Positions 1-6,290 of a stretch of DNA of 6,290 nt are shown piece after piece (the first letter of the stretch is position 1; each line of letters begins with the position of its first letter). This stretch comes from Verrucomicrobiota bacterium (GTDB lineage Bacteria > Verrucomicrobiota > Verrucomicrobiia > Limisphaerales > JADLHS01). The notes under the pieces are model-generated. The model was not told the origin of the DNA, did not search any database, and saw only the letters and a program-made list of their open reading frames with translations. The stretch is taken from assembly GCA_004297495.1 (NCBI GenBank), contig SCTL01000197.1, forward strand, positions 1-6,290, written 5' to 3'. Position numbers and translations under genes: made by a program.

Positions 1-1
1 C

Positions 2-586
2 GGCCAGCTTGCGCCGAAAAATCTTTTCGACGTGCGGCCCGATCTGTGCGCAATGACGCTGATTTTTCGGCTCAAGGAAAAAAATGCGCACACGATTTTC
101 GGCGGCGTGGCGGATGAGTTGAAAAAGGACGGCGTGGAACTCGTCGAGGCCACGCCGTGGCTGAAGGCGTTGATGCCCGGAAAAGATTTTTCGCTCGGGC
201 CGAAGCTGAAGGCGGAGCAGCGCGAGGACGTGGAGTTCGGTCTTCGCATCGCGAAAGAAACTTCGCGGCTGGAAATCGGGCAGACTGTCGTGGTCAAGGA
301 AGGCACGGTGCTCGCGGTCGAGGGATTCGAGGGCACGGACAAATGCCTCGCGCGCGGCGGCGAACTTGCCGGCAAGGACGGCGGCGCGGTGGGCGTGAAG
401 GTCGCCAAGCTGAATCACGACATGCGCTTCGACTTGCCGTGCATCGGCCCGCAAACGCTGGAGACCTGCGCGGCGGGAAAGTTTTCCGCGTTCGCATTTG
501 AGGCTGGACGTTCGCTCCTGCTCGAACAAGAAACTTGCGCCGAACTCGCGAAACGTCACAAAATCTCGGTTGCAACAATCGGCTGA
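2..586 (+). CDS. lpxI: UDP-2,3-diacylglucosamine pyrophosphatase LpxI (3' part, 5' end outside window)
   Basis: LpxI hydrolyses UDP-2,3-diacylglucosamine to lipid X and UMP at the cytoplasmic face of the inner membrane. It is the alternative to LpxH in the lipid A pathway. The frame is open from base 2 and gives 194 residues. The family is usually about 270-280 residues, so roughly 80 N-terminal residues are missing and the GTG at 32 is internal. Family signatures seen are GQLAPKNLFDVRPDL at the left edge, VVVKEGTVLAVEGFEGTD (about residues 88-105 of the fragment), the GGELAGKDGGAVGVKVAK stretch and HDMRFDLPCIGPQT near residues 139-152. The Asp of RFDLP (codon at 431) probably corresponds to the Asp reported as essential in the Caulobacter enzyme; this is recalled, not aligned. 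The tail GRSLLLEQ also fits the family. The gene ends with TGA 44 bases before the next gene. Confidence 0.93.
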   Translation, partial: GQLAPKNLFDVRPDLCAMTLIFRLKEKNAHTIFGGVADELKKDGVELVEATPWLKALMPGKDFSLGPKLKAEQREDVEFGLRIAKETSRLEIGQTVVVKEGTVLAVEGFEGTDKCLARGGELAGKDGGAVGVKVAKLNHDMRFDLPCIGPQTLETCAAGKFSAFAFEAGRSLLLEQETCAELAKRHKISVATIG

Positions 587-630
587 CCGCTGAGGTCGCC
601 TGGGAAATTCTGTCATCAACGGTTGTCATC

Positions 631-1131
631 ATGCTCAAATCGCACGAACTGCTCGGTTTCATGTCGTCCGCCCTCGCGCACGAGATTCTGGAATTCACGT
701 TTGCCGACGACAAGCCCACTTACAAAGCCATGGTCAAGGCGGTGGCGGATGCGCGGCACATTCGCGCCGTCTTTCTCGAACGCCAGCCCCGCGCGACCCG
801 GCACGACACGATGCTCTCGGTGCTCTCCAAGCCCGCGCTCGATCTCGCCGCCGGCACGATGATCCGCACCTGGCTCGTGAAAAAACAAAACGCGATGCTC
901 GTGGATTTCCTCGACGCGCTCGGCATCCAACATAAGGACGGCGTGGTGGAAAATCTGCCCGAGGCGGTCGCCGATGAAAAACTCAAGGCCGCCGTCGAAT
1001 CGTTGCTCGCCAAGTATCCGCACGAGACGGTGGCGGTTTATCTCACCGCGTTTCACGATTTGAACGAAGCCGGCTGGGCCAATTTGAAAGCCCTGCTCGA
1101 AACGGATTCGCGATTGCAACTCGGCGGTTGA
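631..1131 (+). CDS. Conserved-looking hypothetical protein, small soluble helical protein
   Basis: I do not recognise a named family. The 166-residue product begins MLKSHELLGFMSSALAHEIL and is rich in Ala, Leu, Lys and Glu. It is predicted mostly alpha-helical and cytoplasmic, with no signal peptide, no membrane segment and no cysteine. A basic stretch, ERQPRATRHD, lies near residues 50-59. The helical middle contains LVDFLDALGI and ends in a Glu/Lys-rich part with LLAKYPHETVAVYL. The frame extends upstream to a TTG at 535 inside lpxI, but those residues look like read-through, so the ATG at 631 is preferred. No Shine-Dalgarno sequence stands just before it; GAGGT at 592-596 is too far away. 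It may be co-transcribed with lpxI (44-base gap). I recall similar uncharacterised proteins from Verrucomicrobia, unchecked. Coding is supported by an uninterrupted frame with sensible composition. Confidence 0.78.
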   Translation: MLKSHELLGFMSSALAHEILEFTFADDKPTYKAMVKAVADARHIRAVFLERQPRATRHDTMLSVLSKPALDLAAGTMIRTWLVKKQNAMLVDFLDALGIQHKDGVVENLPEAVADEKLKAAVESLLAKYPHETVAVYLTAFHDLNEAGWANLKALLETDSRLQLGG

Positions 1132-1182
1132 GCTGGAGCTGCCCGCGCTTGCTCTTTGTGGCCGTCGGCGTAGGCTCGGGCG

Positions 1183-1950
1183 GTGAGCACTGCCGCGCAA
1201 GCTGACTCGCAGGGAACCACGGGGACTTCATCGCCGCACCGGCACGCATTCGTTACGACGCACTGGTCCGTTGTGCTCACCGCCGCGCGGAGCGACACCC
1301 CGCGAGCGCACGATGCCCTCGCCAAACTCTGCCAGACTTACTGGCATCCGCTTTACGCGTATGTGCGCTGGCGCGGCTATTCGCCGGAGGACGCGCAGGA
1401 CCTGACGCAAGGATTCTTCGCGCACTTGCTCGAACACAAAGCCGTGGCCACGGTCAGTCCAGACAAAGGACGTTTCCGCTCGTTCCTGCTCGCCGGCCTG
1501 AATCATTTTCTTTCCGACGAATGGGACAAGGCCTGCGCACAGAAACGCGGACGCGGAAAATTGATCTCCTTCGACACGCAAAGCGCCGAGACCTGGTTGA
1601 GCCAGCAACCGTCGCAAACGCTGACGCCGGAACAGGCGTTCGAACTACGTTGGGCAGTCACGTTGCTCGAACAGGTTTACGGCCGGCTGGCGGAGGAACA
1701 TCGCCAGCAAGACAAAGCGGAATTGTTCGACACATTGCGCACGACGCTCGCCGGTCCGGGCAACTCCGCGCCTTACGCCGAACTGGCCGCGCGGCTCGGC
1801 ATGAACGAAGGCGCGGTGAAGGTCGCCGTGCATCGCCTGCGCCAGCGATACCGCGCACTGTTGCGGGAAACCATCGCCGAAACGGTCGCCAGCGAGGCGG
1901 AAGTGGAGGAAGAATTGCGCCACTTGCTGCGCATTGTGACGGGAGGCTGA
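1183..1950 (+). CDS. ECF-like RNA polymerase sigma factor of the type associated with Ser/Thr kinases
   Basis: This is predicted to be a sigma-70 family factor that directs RNA polymerase to a dedicated promoter set. The 255-residue product has the N-terminal FVTTHWSVVLTAARS signature (residues 23-37) common in planctomycete and verrucomicrobial ECF-type factors. Region 2 spans about residues 42-120 and includes SPEDAQDLTQGFF (67-79, region 2.2) and GRFRSFLLAGLNHFLSDEW (96-114). Region 4 with its helix-turn-helix covers about 197-228 (YAELAARLGMNEGAVKVAVH). At 255 residues it is longer than a typical ECF factor of roughly 170-200, because the 2-to-4 linker (about 125-195) is long and an acidic tail (EAEVEEEL) follows region 4. 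The GTG start at 1183 is the only reasonable one: the upstream in-frame codons run straight back to the stop of the previous gene. The Shine-Dalgarno signal is weak. No anti-sigma gene is adjacent. The kinase gene follows after 50 bases, suggesting kinase-linked control. Confidence 0.92.
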   Translation: MSTAAQADSQGTTGTSSPHRHAFVTTHWSVVLTAARSDTPRAHDALAKLCQTYWHPLYAYVRWRGYSPEDAQDLTQGFFAHLLEHKAVATVSPDKGRFRSFLLAGLNHFLSDEWDKACAQKRGRGKLISFDTQSAETWLSQQPSQTLTPEQAFELRWAVTLLEQVYGRLAEEHRQQDKAELFDTLRTTLAGPGNSAPYAELAARLGMNEGAVKVAVHRLRQRYRALLRETIAETVASEAEVEEELRHLLRIVTGG

Positions 1951-1991
1951 TTGGATGTAACCTCGGGCCGGGAATTCCTTTGTAAAGGGTG

Positions 1992-1996
1992 AAGGG
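1992..1996 (+). promoter_or_regulatory. Ribosome binding site of the kinase gene
   Basis: AAGGG sits four bases before the ATG at 2001. Another purine-rich element, AAAGGG at 1984-1989, lies 11 bases before it. Together they favour ATG 2001 over the in-frame GTG at 1989, which would overlap the upstream element. The protein then begins MATENKCPHC, with the first zinc-ribbon cysteines at residues 7 and 10, as usual for these kinases. Confidence 0.6.
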
Positions 1997-2000
1997 AAAT

Positions 2001-4337
2001 ATGGCGACCGAAAACAAATGCCCGCATTGCGGAAAGCCCGTGCCCACCACGGCGCTCGGCGGAATTTGTCCGGAATGCCTGCTCAAGGCGGGACTGGCGG
2101 ACACCGGCGAAATCGGGCCGGGCGGAACTGTCGTCGCCAAACCAACGTCACAGCCCGCGCCGCGCGTCGAGGAAATCGCGCCGCATTTTCCCCAACTGGA
2201 AATCATCGAGTGCCTTGGCCGCGGCGGCATGGGCGCGGTCTATAAAGCCCGCCAGCCGAAGCTCGACCGCTTCGTCGCGCTGAAAATTCTTTCGCGCAAA
2301 CGCGACGACGGCACGCGCGACACTGAGTTCACCCAGCGCTTCGAGCGCGAGGCGCGCGCGTTGGCGCGGCTCAATCATCCGGACATCGTCGCCGTTTACG
2401 ATTTCGGCGAAGCGGGCGGCTTCCATTATCTGCTGATGGAGTACGTGGACGGTCTGACGTTGCGACAGTTGTTGTCCCGCACGACGGAACGAAAACTTTC
2501 GCCCGAGGAGGCGCTGGCGATCGTGCCGAAAATTTGCGAGGCGCTGCAGTTCGCGCATCAACGCGGCATCGTGCATCGCGACATCAAGCCGGAGAACATC
2601 CTGCTCGACAAGGAAGGGCGTGTGAAGATCGCTGACTTCGGCATCGCGAAAATAGTCACTCCCCTCACCCCGTCCCTCTCCCCATCGGATGGGGAGAGGG
2701 TGGCCGGCAGGCCGGGTGAGGGGAATCTCACGCAGAATCAAGTCATTGGCACGCCGCACTACATGGCGCCGGAACAAGTCGAGAAACCCGCTACCGTGGA
2801 TCATCGCGCGGACATTTTTTCCCTGGGCGTGGTGTTCTACGAAATGCTGACGGGCGAATTGCCGCTTGGGAAATTCCAACCGCCTTCGCGCAAGGTGCAG
2901 GTGGATGTCCGGCTCGACGAAATTGTCCTGCACGCGCTGGAAAAGGAGCCGGAGCGCCGCTACCAGCACGCGAGCGAAGTGAAGACAGACGTGGAGACCG
3001 TCGTCGCCGACGCGGAAAGCCGAACGCAGCACGCAGAGATCGGCGGCGCCCGCACGCAATCCAGCGCCGCGCGGGATGCGGTTTGGTTTTCCACGCAGTT
3101 GTTGCCGGATTGGTTGCCGGGGGAACGCGTGCTTCATTTCCAGCAAAGGCTCTGGGCAGTGTTCAACCATTCCTGGCCGACCGGGCGGTTCTTTTTTTCG
3201 CTGCCGCCGCTCTGGTCAGCCGGGATGTATGTCACCGACCGGCGCGTGCTGCTGCTGTCGCATTTTCTGGGTATCGCGCAGCGGTTCAGTCTCTGGTTTC
3301 CCGGCAAAGCGCCCGACGCGCAACGCGAGATGTTGAAGGAAGTCTCCGTCGGGCGGAGCGGTTTGCTTGGCGAGTTTCTCGAACTCAAGTCCGAGGATTT
3401 CAAACCGCGCTGGTGGCGTTCGCGCGAGTTGCGCATCCGGGCTTACCTCCGCCAGCCTGAATGCTTGCGCGACAAAATCCTCGCGGCGCAGCGAAACGAG
3501 ACGGCTTCGGCTGCACCGACCGGGACTGCGAAGACGAAACTGGGCGATTTACCTGAGGCACAATCCCTGCCGGGCTGGGTGCAGGCCGCGCGTTGGACGG
3601 CGCGCGTGCTCGGGACGCTTTGGGCGTTGATGTTCCTCGTGTTTCTCATCGGCGAAGGTTCACCCGCGATGGGCCGCCAACCTGCGGTGGTGCAAATCGA
3701 ATTCGCCGCAGTAGCCATCATGGTGCTGGGCTGCGTGGCAGGCTGGAAACTCAACCTGGACGGCGCGGCGGCGCTGCTGACGCTCGGAGGCTGGACGCTG
3801 TTTCACTTTGCAGAACACCGCGTGCCGGCTTGGAGCATGTTCCATGTGGCCGCAATCGTCGGTCTGCTGTACGGCCTCACTTGGGCCTGGGCGCGCAAAC
3901 GTGTCGCTGTCATCGCTATTTTCGCAATTCCATTTTTCTTTGGCGTCGTAGCCGCGCTGAATCTGACTCATCACCGCCGACCACCGGCGCGCGTGGCGGA
4001 TGCGACAATTCCGCAAGTGCCGCCGGTCGTGATTGAGACTGTTCCCGAATCCGGCGCGACGGAAGTTGATCCCATGCTGACAGAACTCCGCGTCACGTTC
4101 AGCAAGCCGATGCGCGATGGCAACTGGTCCTGGGTGAAACTCGACGACGCGAGCTATCCGCAAATGACCGGCACACCGCGCTACGAGGGGGATCGCCGGA
4201 CGTGCGTGCTGCCGGTGAAGCTCCAGCCGGGAAAAAGTTACGCCACTTGGATCAACGTGGATAACTTCCAAGATTTCCAGGACGAGAACGGCCATCCCGC
4301 CGTGCCGTACCTGCTGATCTTTCAAACGAGGAAATGA
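2001..4337 (+). CDS. Membrane Hanks-type Ser/Thr protein kinase with zinc ribbon and C-terminal Ig-like domain
   Basis: The 778-residue product is a transmembrane signalling kinase. A zinc ribbon (CPxC-x12-CPxC, Cys 7, 10, 23, 26) opens the protein. The kinase domain covers about 67-337: glycine loop GRGGMGAVYKA from residue 74, VALK with Lys95, HRDIKPEN with Asp194, Lys196 and Asn199, DFG at 212-214, GTPHYMAPE at 250-258, and HRADIFSLGVVFYEML after it. All catalytic residues are present, so it should be active. The activation segment is enlarged by an in-frame palindromic repeat (residues 221-241). Residues of about 356-500 (with MYVTDRRVLLLS) weakly resemble a bacterial PH-like domain. About five hydrophobic helices follow (roughly 536-551, 563-584, 588-606, 613-630, 635-655). 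Residues 674-778 form an Ig-like Big_5-type domain. An odd helix count puts the kinase in the cytoplasm and the Ig-like domain outside. It lies between the sigma gene (50 bases upstream) and a related exported protein (3 bases downstream). The ligand is unknown. Confidence 0.93.
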   Translation: MATENKCPHCGKPVPTTALGGICPECLLKAGLADTGEIGPGGTVVAKPTSQPAPRVEEIAPHFPQLEIIECLGRGGMGAVYKARQPKLDRFVALKILSRKRDDGTRDTEFTQRFEREARALARLNHPDIVAVYDFGEAGGFHYLLMEYVDGLTLRQLLSRTTERKLSPEEALAIVPKICEALQFAHQRGIVHRDIKPENILLDKEGRVKIADFGIAKIVTPLTPSLSPSDGERVAGRPGEGNLTQNQVIGTPHYMAPEQVEKPATVDHRADIFSLGVVFYEMLTGELPLGKFQPPSRKVQVDVRLDEIVLHALEKEPERRYQHASEVKTDVETVVADAESRTQHAEIGGARTQSSAARDAVWFSTQLLPDWLPGERVLHFQQRLWAVFNHSWPTGRFFFSLPPLWSAGMYVTDRRVLLLSHFLGIAQRFSLWFPGKAPDAQREMLKEVSVGRSGLLGEFLELKSEDFKPRWWRSRELRIRAYLRQPECLRDKILAAQRNETASAAPTGTAKTKLGDLPEAQSLPGWVQAARWTARVLGTLWALMFLVFLIGEGSPAMGRQPAVVQIEFAAVAIMVLGCVAGWKLNLDGAAALLTLGGWTLFHFAEHRVPAWSMFHVAAIVGLLYGLTWAWARKRVAVIAIFAIPFFFGVVAALNLTHHRRPPARVADATIPQVPPVVIETVPESGATEVDPMLTELRVTFSKPMRDGNWSWVKLDDASYPQMTGTPRYEGDRRTCVLPVKLQPGKSYATWINVDNFQDFQDENGHPAVPYLLIFQTRK
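2661..2723 (+). repeat. Palindromic dispersed-type repeat inserted in frame in the kinase gene
   Basis: A 63-base element with nested inverted repeats. The outer arms CCCCTCACCC (2661-2670) and GGGTGAGGGG (2714-2723) are perfect complements. The inner arms at 2674-2685 and 2689-2700 form a 12-bp stem with a three-base CGG loop. A small GGCC/GGCC hairpin (2702-2713) lies between inner and outer right arms. It resembles the abundant intergenic palindromes whose accidental translations read LTPTLSPSDGER in many bacterial genomes; that is recalled, and only one copy lies in this window. It is exactly 21 codons without a stop, so the kinase frame is kept. Imperfect direct repeats AATAGTCAC (2651-2659) and AATCTCAC (2724-2731) flank it and could be remnants of a target duplication. 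No U-run follows, so it is not an intrinsic terminator. Confidence 0.85.
4328..4332 (+). promoter_or_regulatory. Ribosome binding site of the exported Ig-like protein gene
   Basis: GAGGA lies inside the last codons of the kinase gene, eight bases before the ATG at 4341. The good match and spacing fix the start of the downstream gene and indicate translation from the kinase transcript. Confidence 0.65.
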
Positions 4338-4340
4338 ATT

Positions 4341-6290
4341 ATGAAAACAAAACGCATCTCACTGCTGATCGCGACGCTCGCGTGCGCGACCAGAATTGGT
4401 TTCGCCGCCGAAGTCTCGCTCGAATCCGCGCCGCCCGTCGTCGTGAAAACCGTGCCGAAGGCGGGCGCGACGGACGTTGATCCCGCACTCACCGAAATCA
4501 AGGTGACGTTCAGCAAAGCCATGCAGGACGGCAGTTGGTCCTGGTCCACCTGGGGCGAGGAAAACTTTCCCGAAATGGTCGGGCAACCGAAGTATCTGGC
4601 CGATGGCCGCACCTGCGTGCTGACCGTGAAGTTGCAGCCCGGAAAGTTTTATGCGACGTGGCTCAACAGCGAAAAATTTCACAACTTCAAGGACGTGAGT
4701 GGCCGGCCCGCTGTGCCGTATCTGCTCACGTTTTTCACCGGCGAATCGGGAGCGAACACTTCGCTGAGGTCTGATCTTACGGCAGCCGAGGGAGTCGGCG
4801 CGGCCGTGGCGCAGAAAATCAAAAGCGAAGTGGCGGGCGAGTTGAAAAAGCGCGGCGCGAAAGTGGACGAACTGCTCGTGACCGTATCCGTGGCGCGCGA
4901 CAGCGGCACGCCATTCAAGGTGACCTATCGCGGGCTGCGGAATTTCAAGGCAAGCGACGGCACGTTGGTCAGTCCGCCTGATGGCGATTTCATCATGAAC
5001 TACATCGGCGGCGGGCAATGGCAGGGCGCGCTGGCGGGCGTGACGTTCACCGCGCAAGTCGGCAGCGTGGACAAGATTGATCTTCCGTTCGTCAATGATC
5101 CGCAGGTGCTCGGTCGGTGGGAGAGCGTGGATTTCGTGACGAATCCGTCCGAGTTCAATCCGGACCAACGCGCCTGGCGTGGCGAGCTTTTCTTCAAGGG
5201 ACTCAATTTTCTGGAGAACGGAAAATTTCCGGAGTCGTGGCAGACGTGGACGAAGGGCGTGGTGATTCACCGCGGCGACAAAACCGCGAGTCGCTACGAA
5301 ATCCGCGAAATCAAAGGCCAGCCGTACCTTTTCTTTGAATGGAAAAGCGGCGACGTCACGATCCTCGGACGGAAACCCAGCTACTACGTGTTGAAGAAAG
5401 TTGTGGCGGCGGATTCAGCCGGCGCGTCGAGCGCGGGCGCGGAGAGAATCGTTGATCGCGAAATCAACCGGCTGGTGAGCGAGTTTCCCGAAGTGCGTGA
5501 TCTCTCGACGCCTGAGACCGCGTGCGTCGCGTGGCAGCGGGCGAATGCGCGCAAAGAGTTGCCGACGATCAGCCAGTTGAGCCTCGTGCCAATGGAGTCG
5601 AAAGAACTGGAGAACTGGTTTCAACGCGAGGAGCAGCGCGACGCGGAAGGATTGGCGATTTATCTGAAGGCTCTCGCCGATTCCAAAATCGTCGCGGTGC
5701 AAACTTGGCGCGGCGAACTGGCGAACGTGATCACGTTCCTGCCGTTTCCCGAAGGCAAAGGCCGCTCACCTTATAGCGCGCGCAGCTTCGGTCTTGTGAA
5801 CGGCGATTGGAAAAACCTGGGCGAAGATCGCTTGCCGACGCTCGAAGCCGCCAGGGCGGGCTTTGAAAAAAAGAAGGAGCGGCTCTGGCAGCGTTTCACG
5901 GAATTGAAATCGAAGTCTGCCGTTTCACTCACAGCAGACAAGCCCGCCGCCGTTGATGCCTCGCTCGCGTTGCTGAACGACGATCAACGCGCCGTGCTCG
6001 CCTGGACCGACCGGCAGTTTCGGAGTTTCTTCGACGCGCGCACGTTCGATGGCTGGTCGGACGACGAACGCACCAAACTGGAGCGGCAACTCATTGATAC
6101 GCTCAACGGGCCGCAAACGCGCGACTATTTTCAGGCCATCAACACGCTCGCCGCCCTGCGCTCCACCAATGCGTTACCGAAGCTCCGGAGCATCGCCTTC
6201 GAGCGCGTGGATCGGAACAATCGCGACCGTTGGATGTGTGTCCGCGCGCTGGGCCTCATGAGCGACCGGGAATCCGTGCCGGAACTGATC
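4341..6290 (+). CDS. Exported multidomain protein with Ig-like domain and BlaR1-like sensory module (3' end outside window)
   Basis: The frame is open for 650 codons to the right edge, with no stop, so the C-terminus is missing. Residues 1-23 look like a Sec signal peptide: MKTKR, a hydrophobic core and a likely cut after FAA. Cys15 lacks a proper lipobox. Residues 31-135 are an Ig-like Big_5-type domain about 60 % identical to the kinase C-terminus. Residues of about 138-250 are an unassigned charged stretch followed by beta-rich sequence. Residues 255-353, from GRWESVDFV to KPSYYVLKK with YLFFEWKSGDVTI, match from memory a module at the C-terminus of some BlaR1-family proteins of Firmicutes; no M56 peptidase is visible here. 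Residues of about 369-512 (DLSTPETACVAW to TLEAARAGFE) form another mixed domain sometimes seen with that module. From about 535 onward helices resemble HEAT repeats (CVRALGLMSDRESVPELI). It probably works outside the cytoplasm with the kinase, as ligand binder or co-sensor; this is inference from synteny and the shared domain. Confidence 0.85.
   Translation, partial: MKTKRISLLIATLACATRIGFAAEVSLESAPPVVVKTVPKAGATDVDPALTEIKVTFSKAMQDGSWSWSTWGEENFPEMVGQPKYLADGRTCVLTVKLQPGKFYATWLNSEKFHNFKDVSGRPAVPYLLTFFTGESGANTSLRSDLTAAEGVGAAVAQKIKSEVAGELKKRGAKVDELLVTVSVARDSGTPFKVTYRGLRNFKASDGTLVSPPDGDFIMNYIGGGQWQGALAGVTFTAQVGSVDKIDLPFVNDPQVLGRWESVDFVTNPSEFNPDQRAWRGELFFKGLNFLENGKFPESWQTWTKGVVIHRGDKTASRYEIREIKGQPYLFFEWKSGDVTILGRKPSYYVLKKVVAADSAGASSAGAERIVDREINRLVSEFPEVRDLSTPETACVAWQRANARKELPTISQLSLVPMESKELENWFQREEQRDAEGLAIYLKALADSKIVAVQTWRGELANVITFLPFPEGKGRSPYSARSFGLVNGDWKNLGEDRLPTLEAARAGFEKKKERLWQRFTELKSKSAVSLTADKPAAVDASLALLNDDQRAVLAWTDRQFRSFFDARTFDGWSDDERTKLERQLIDTLNGPQTRDYFQAINTLAALRSTNALPKLRSIAFERVDRNNRDRWMCVRALGLMSDRESVPELI

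Noticed and set aside
535..630. Upstream extension of the small hypothetical protein to TTG 535, overlapping lpxI.
   Set aside because: The extra 32 residues are Arg/Thr/Asn-rich, without a ribosome binding site, and come mostly from lpxI coding sequence read in another frame.
1149..1176. TTGCTC and TAGGCT with 16-base spacing as a housekeeping promoter for the sigma gene.
   Set aside because: The -10 match is poor and the distance to GTG 1183 would leave almost no leader; such matches are expected by chance.
2661..2723. The strong hairpin read as an intrinsic terminator or attenuator.
   Set aside because: It is in the middle of a coding region, no T-run follows, and the frame continues through it.
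2148..3170. A 340-codon open frame on the minus strand within the kinase gene.
   Set aside because: It is antisense to a kinase domain with all motifs intact. GC-rich codon bias produces such shadows, and the translation is His/Arg-rich with no recognisable domain.
4374..4388. Cys15 of the exported protein as a lipoprotein attachment site.
   Set aside because: The preceding residues are TLA, which do not fit the usual lipobox, and a good signal peptidase I site (FAA) follows; lipidation is not excluded but not supported.
4359..5270. A 303-codon open frame on the minus strand opposite the exported protein.
   Set aside because: The plus strand here has a signal peptide, a ribosome binding site and an Ig-like domain homologous to the kinase; the antisense translation has a shadow composition.

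Overview
This is about 6.3 kb of GC-rich bacterial DNA with five genes, all on the + strand. It most likely comes from the Verrucomicrobiota or a neighbouring phylum of the PVC group. An LpxI-type lipid A enzyme implies a Gram-negative outer membrane. The long ECF-type sigma factor next to a zinc-ribbon/Hanks-type Ser/Thr kinase is a pairing known mainly from Planctomycetes and Verrucomicrobia. The phylum is an inference from gene content. No rRNA, tRNA, CRISPR array, transposase or integrase is visible.

Layout: (1) positions 2-586 hold the 3' part of lpxI, cut by the window's left edge. (2) 631-1131 encodes a small helical protein of unknown function. (3) 1183-1950 encodes an ECF-like sigma factor with an extended linker between regions 2 and 4. 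(4) 2001-4337 encodes a 778-residue membrane Ser/Thr kinase: zinc ribbon, kinase domain, possible PH-like segment, about five membrane helices and a C-terminal Ig-like (Big_5-type) domain. (5) 4341 to the right edge encodes an exported multidomain protein, still open after 650 codons. It starts with a second copy of the same Ig-like domain, continues with a module resembling the C-terminal part of some BlaR1-family proteins, and ends in HEAT-like helices. No gene-free stretch exceeds 51 bases.

Genes 3-5 look like one transcription unit (gaps of 50 and 3 bases) and form a plausible signalling cassette. The exported protein and the kinase would share an extracytoplasmic Ig-like domain, the kinase would carry a signal across the inner membrane, and the sigma factor would redirect transcription. 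No anti-sigma factor is visible.

The most unusual local feature is a 63-base palindromic repeat inserted exactly in frame in the kinase activation segment, between DFG and APE. It adds 21 residues, several of them Ser/Thr followed by Pro, to the loop that normally controls kinase activity.
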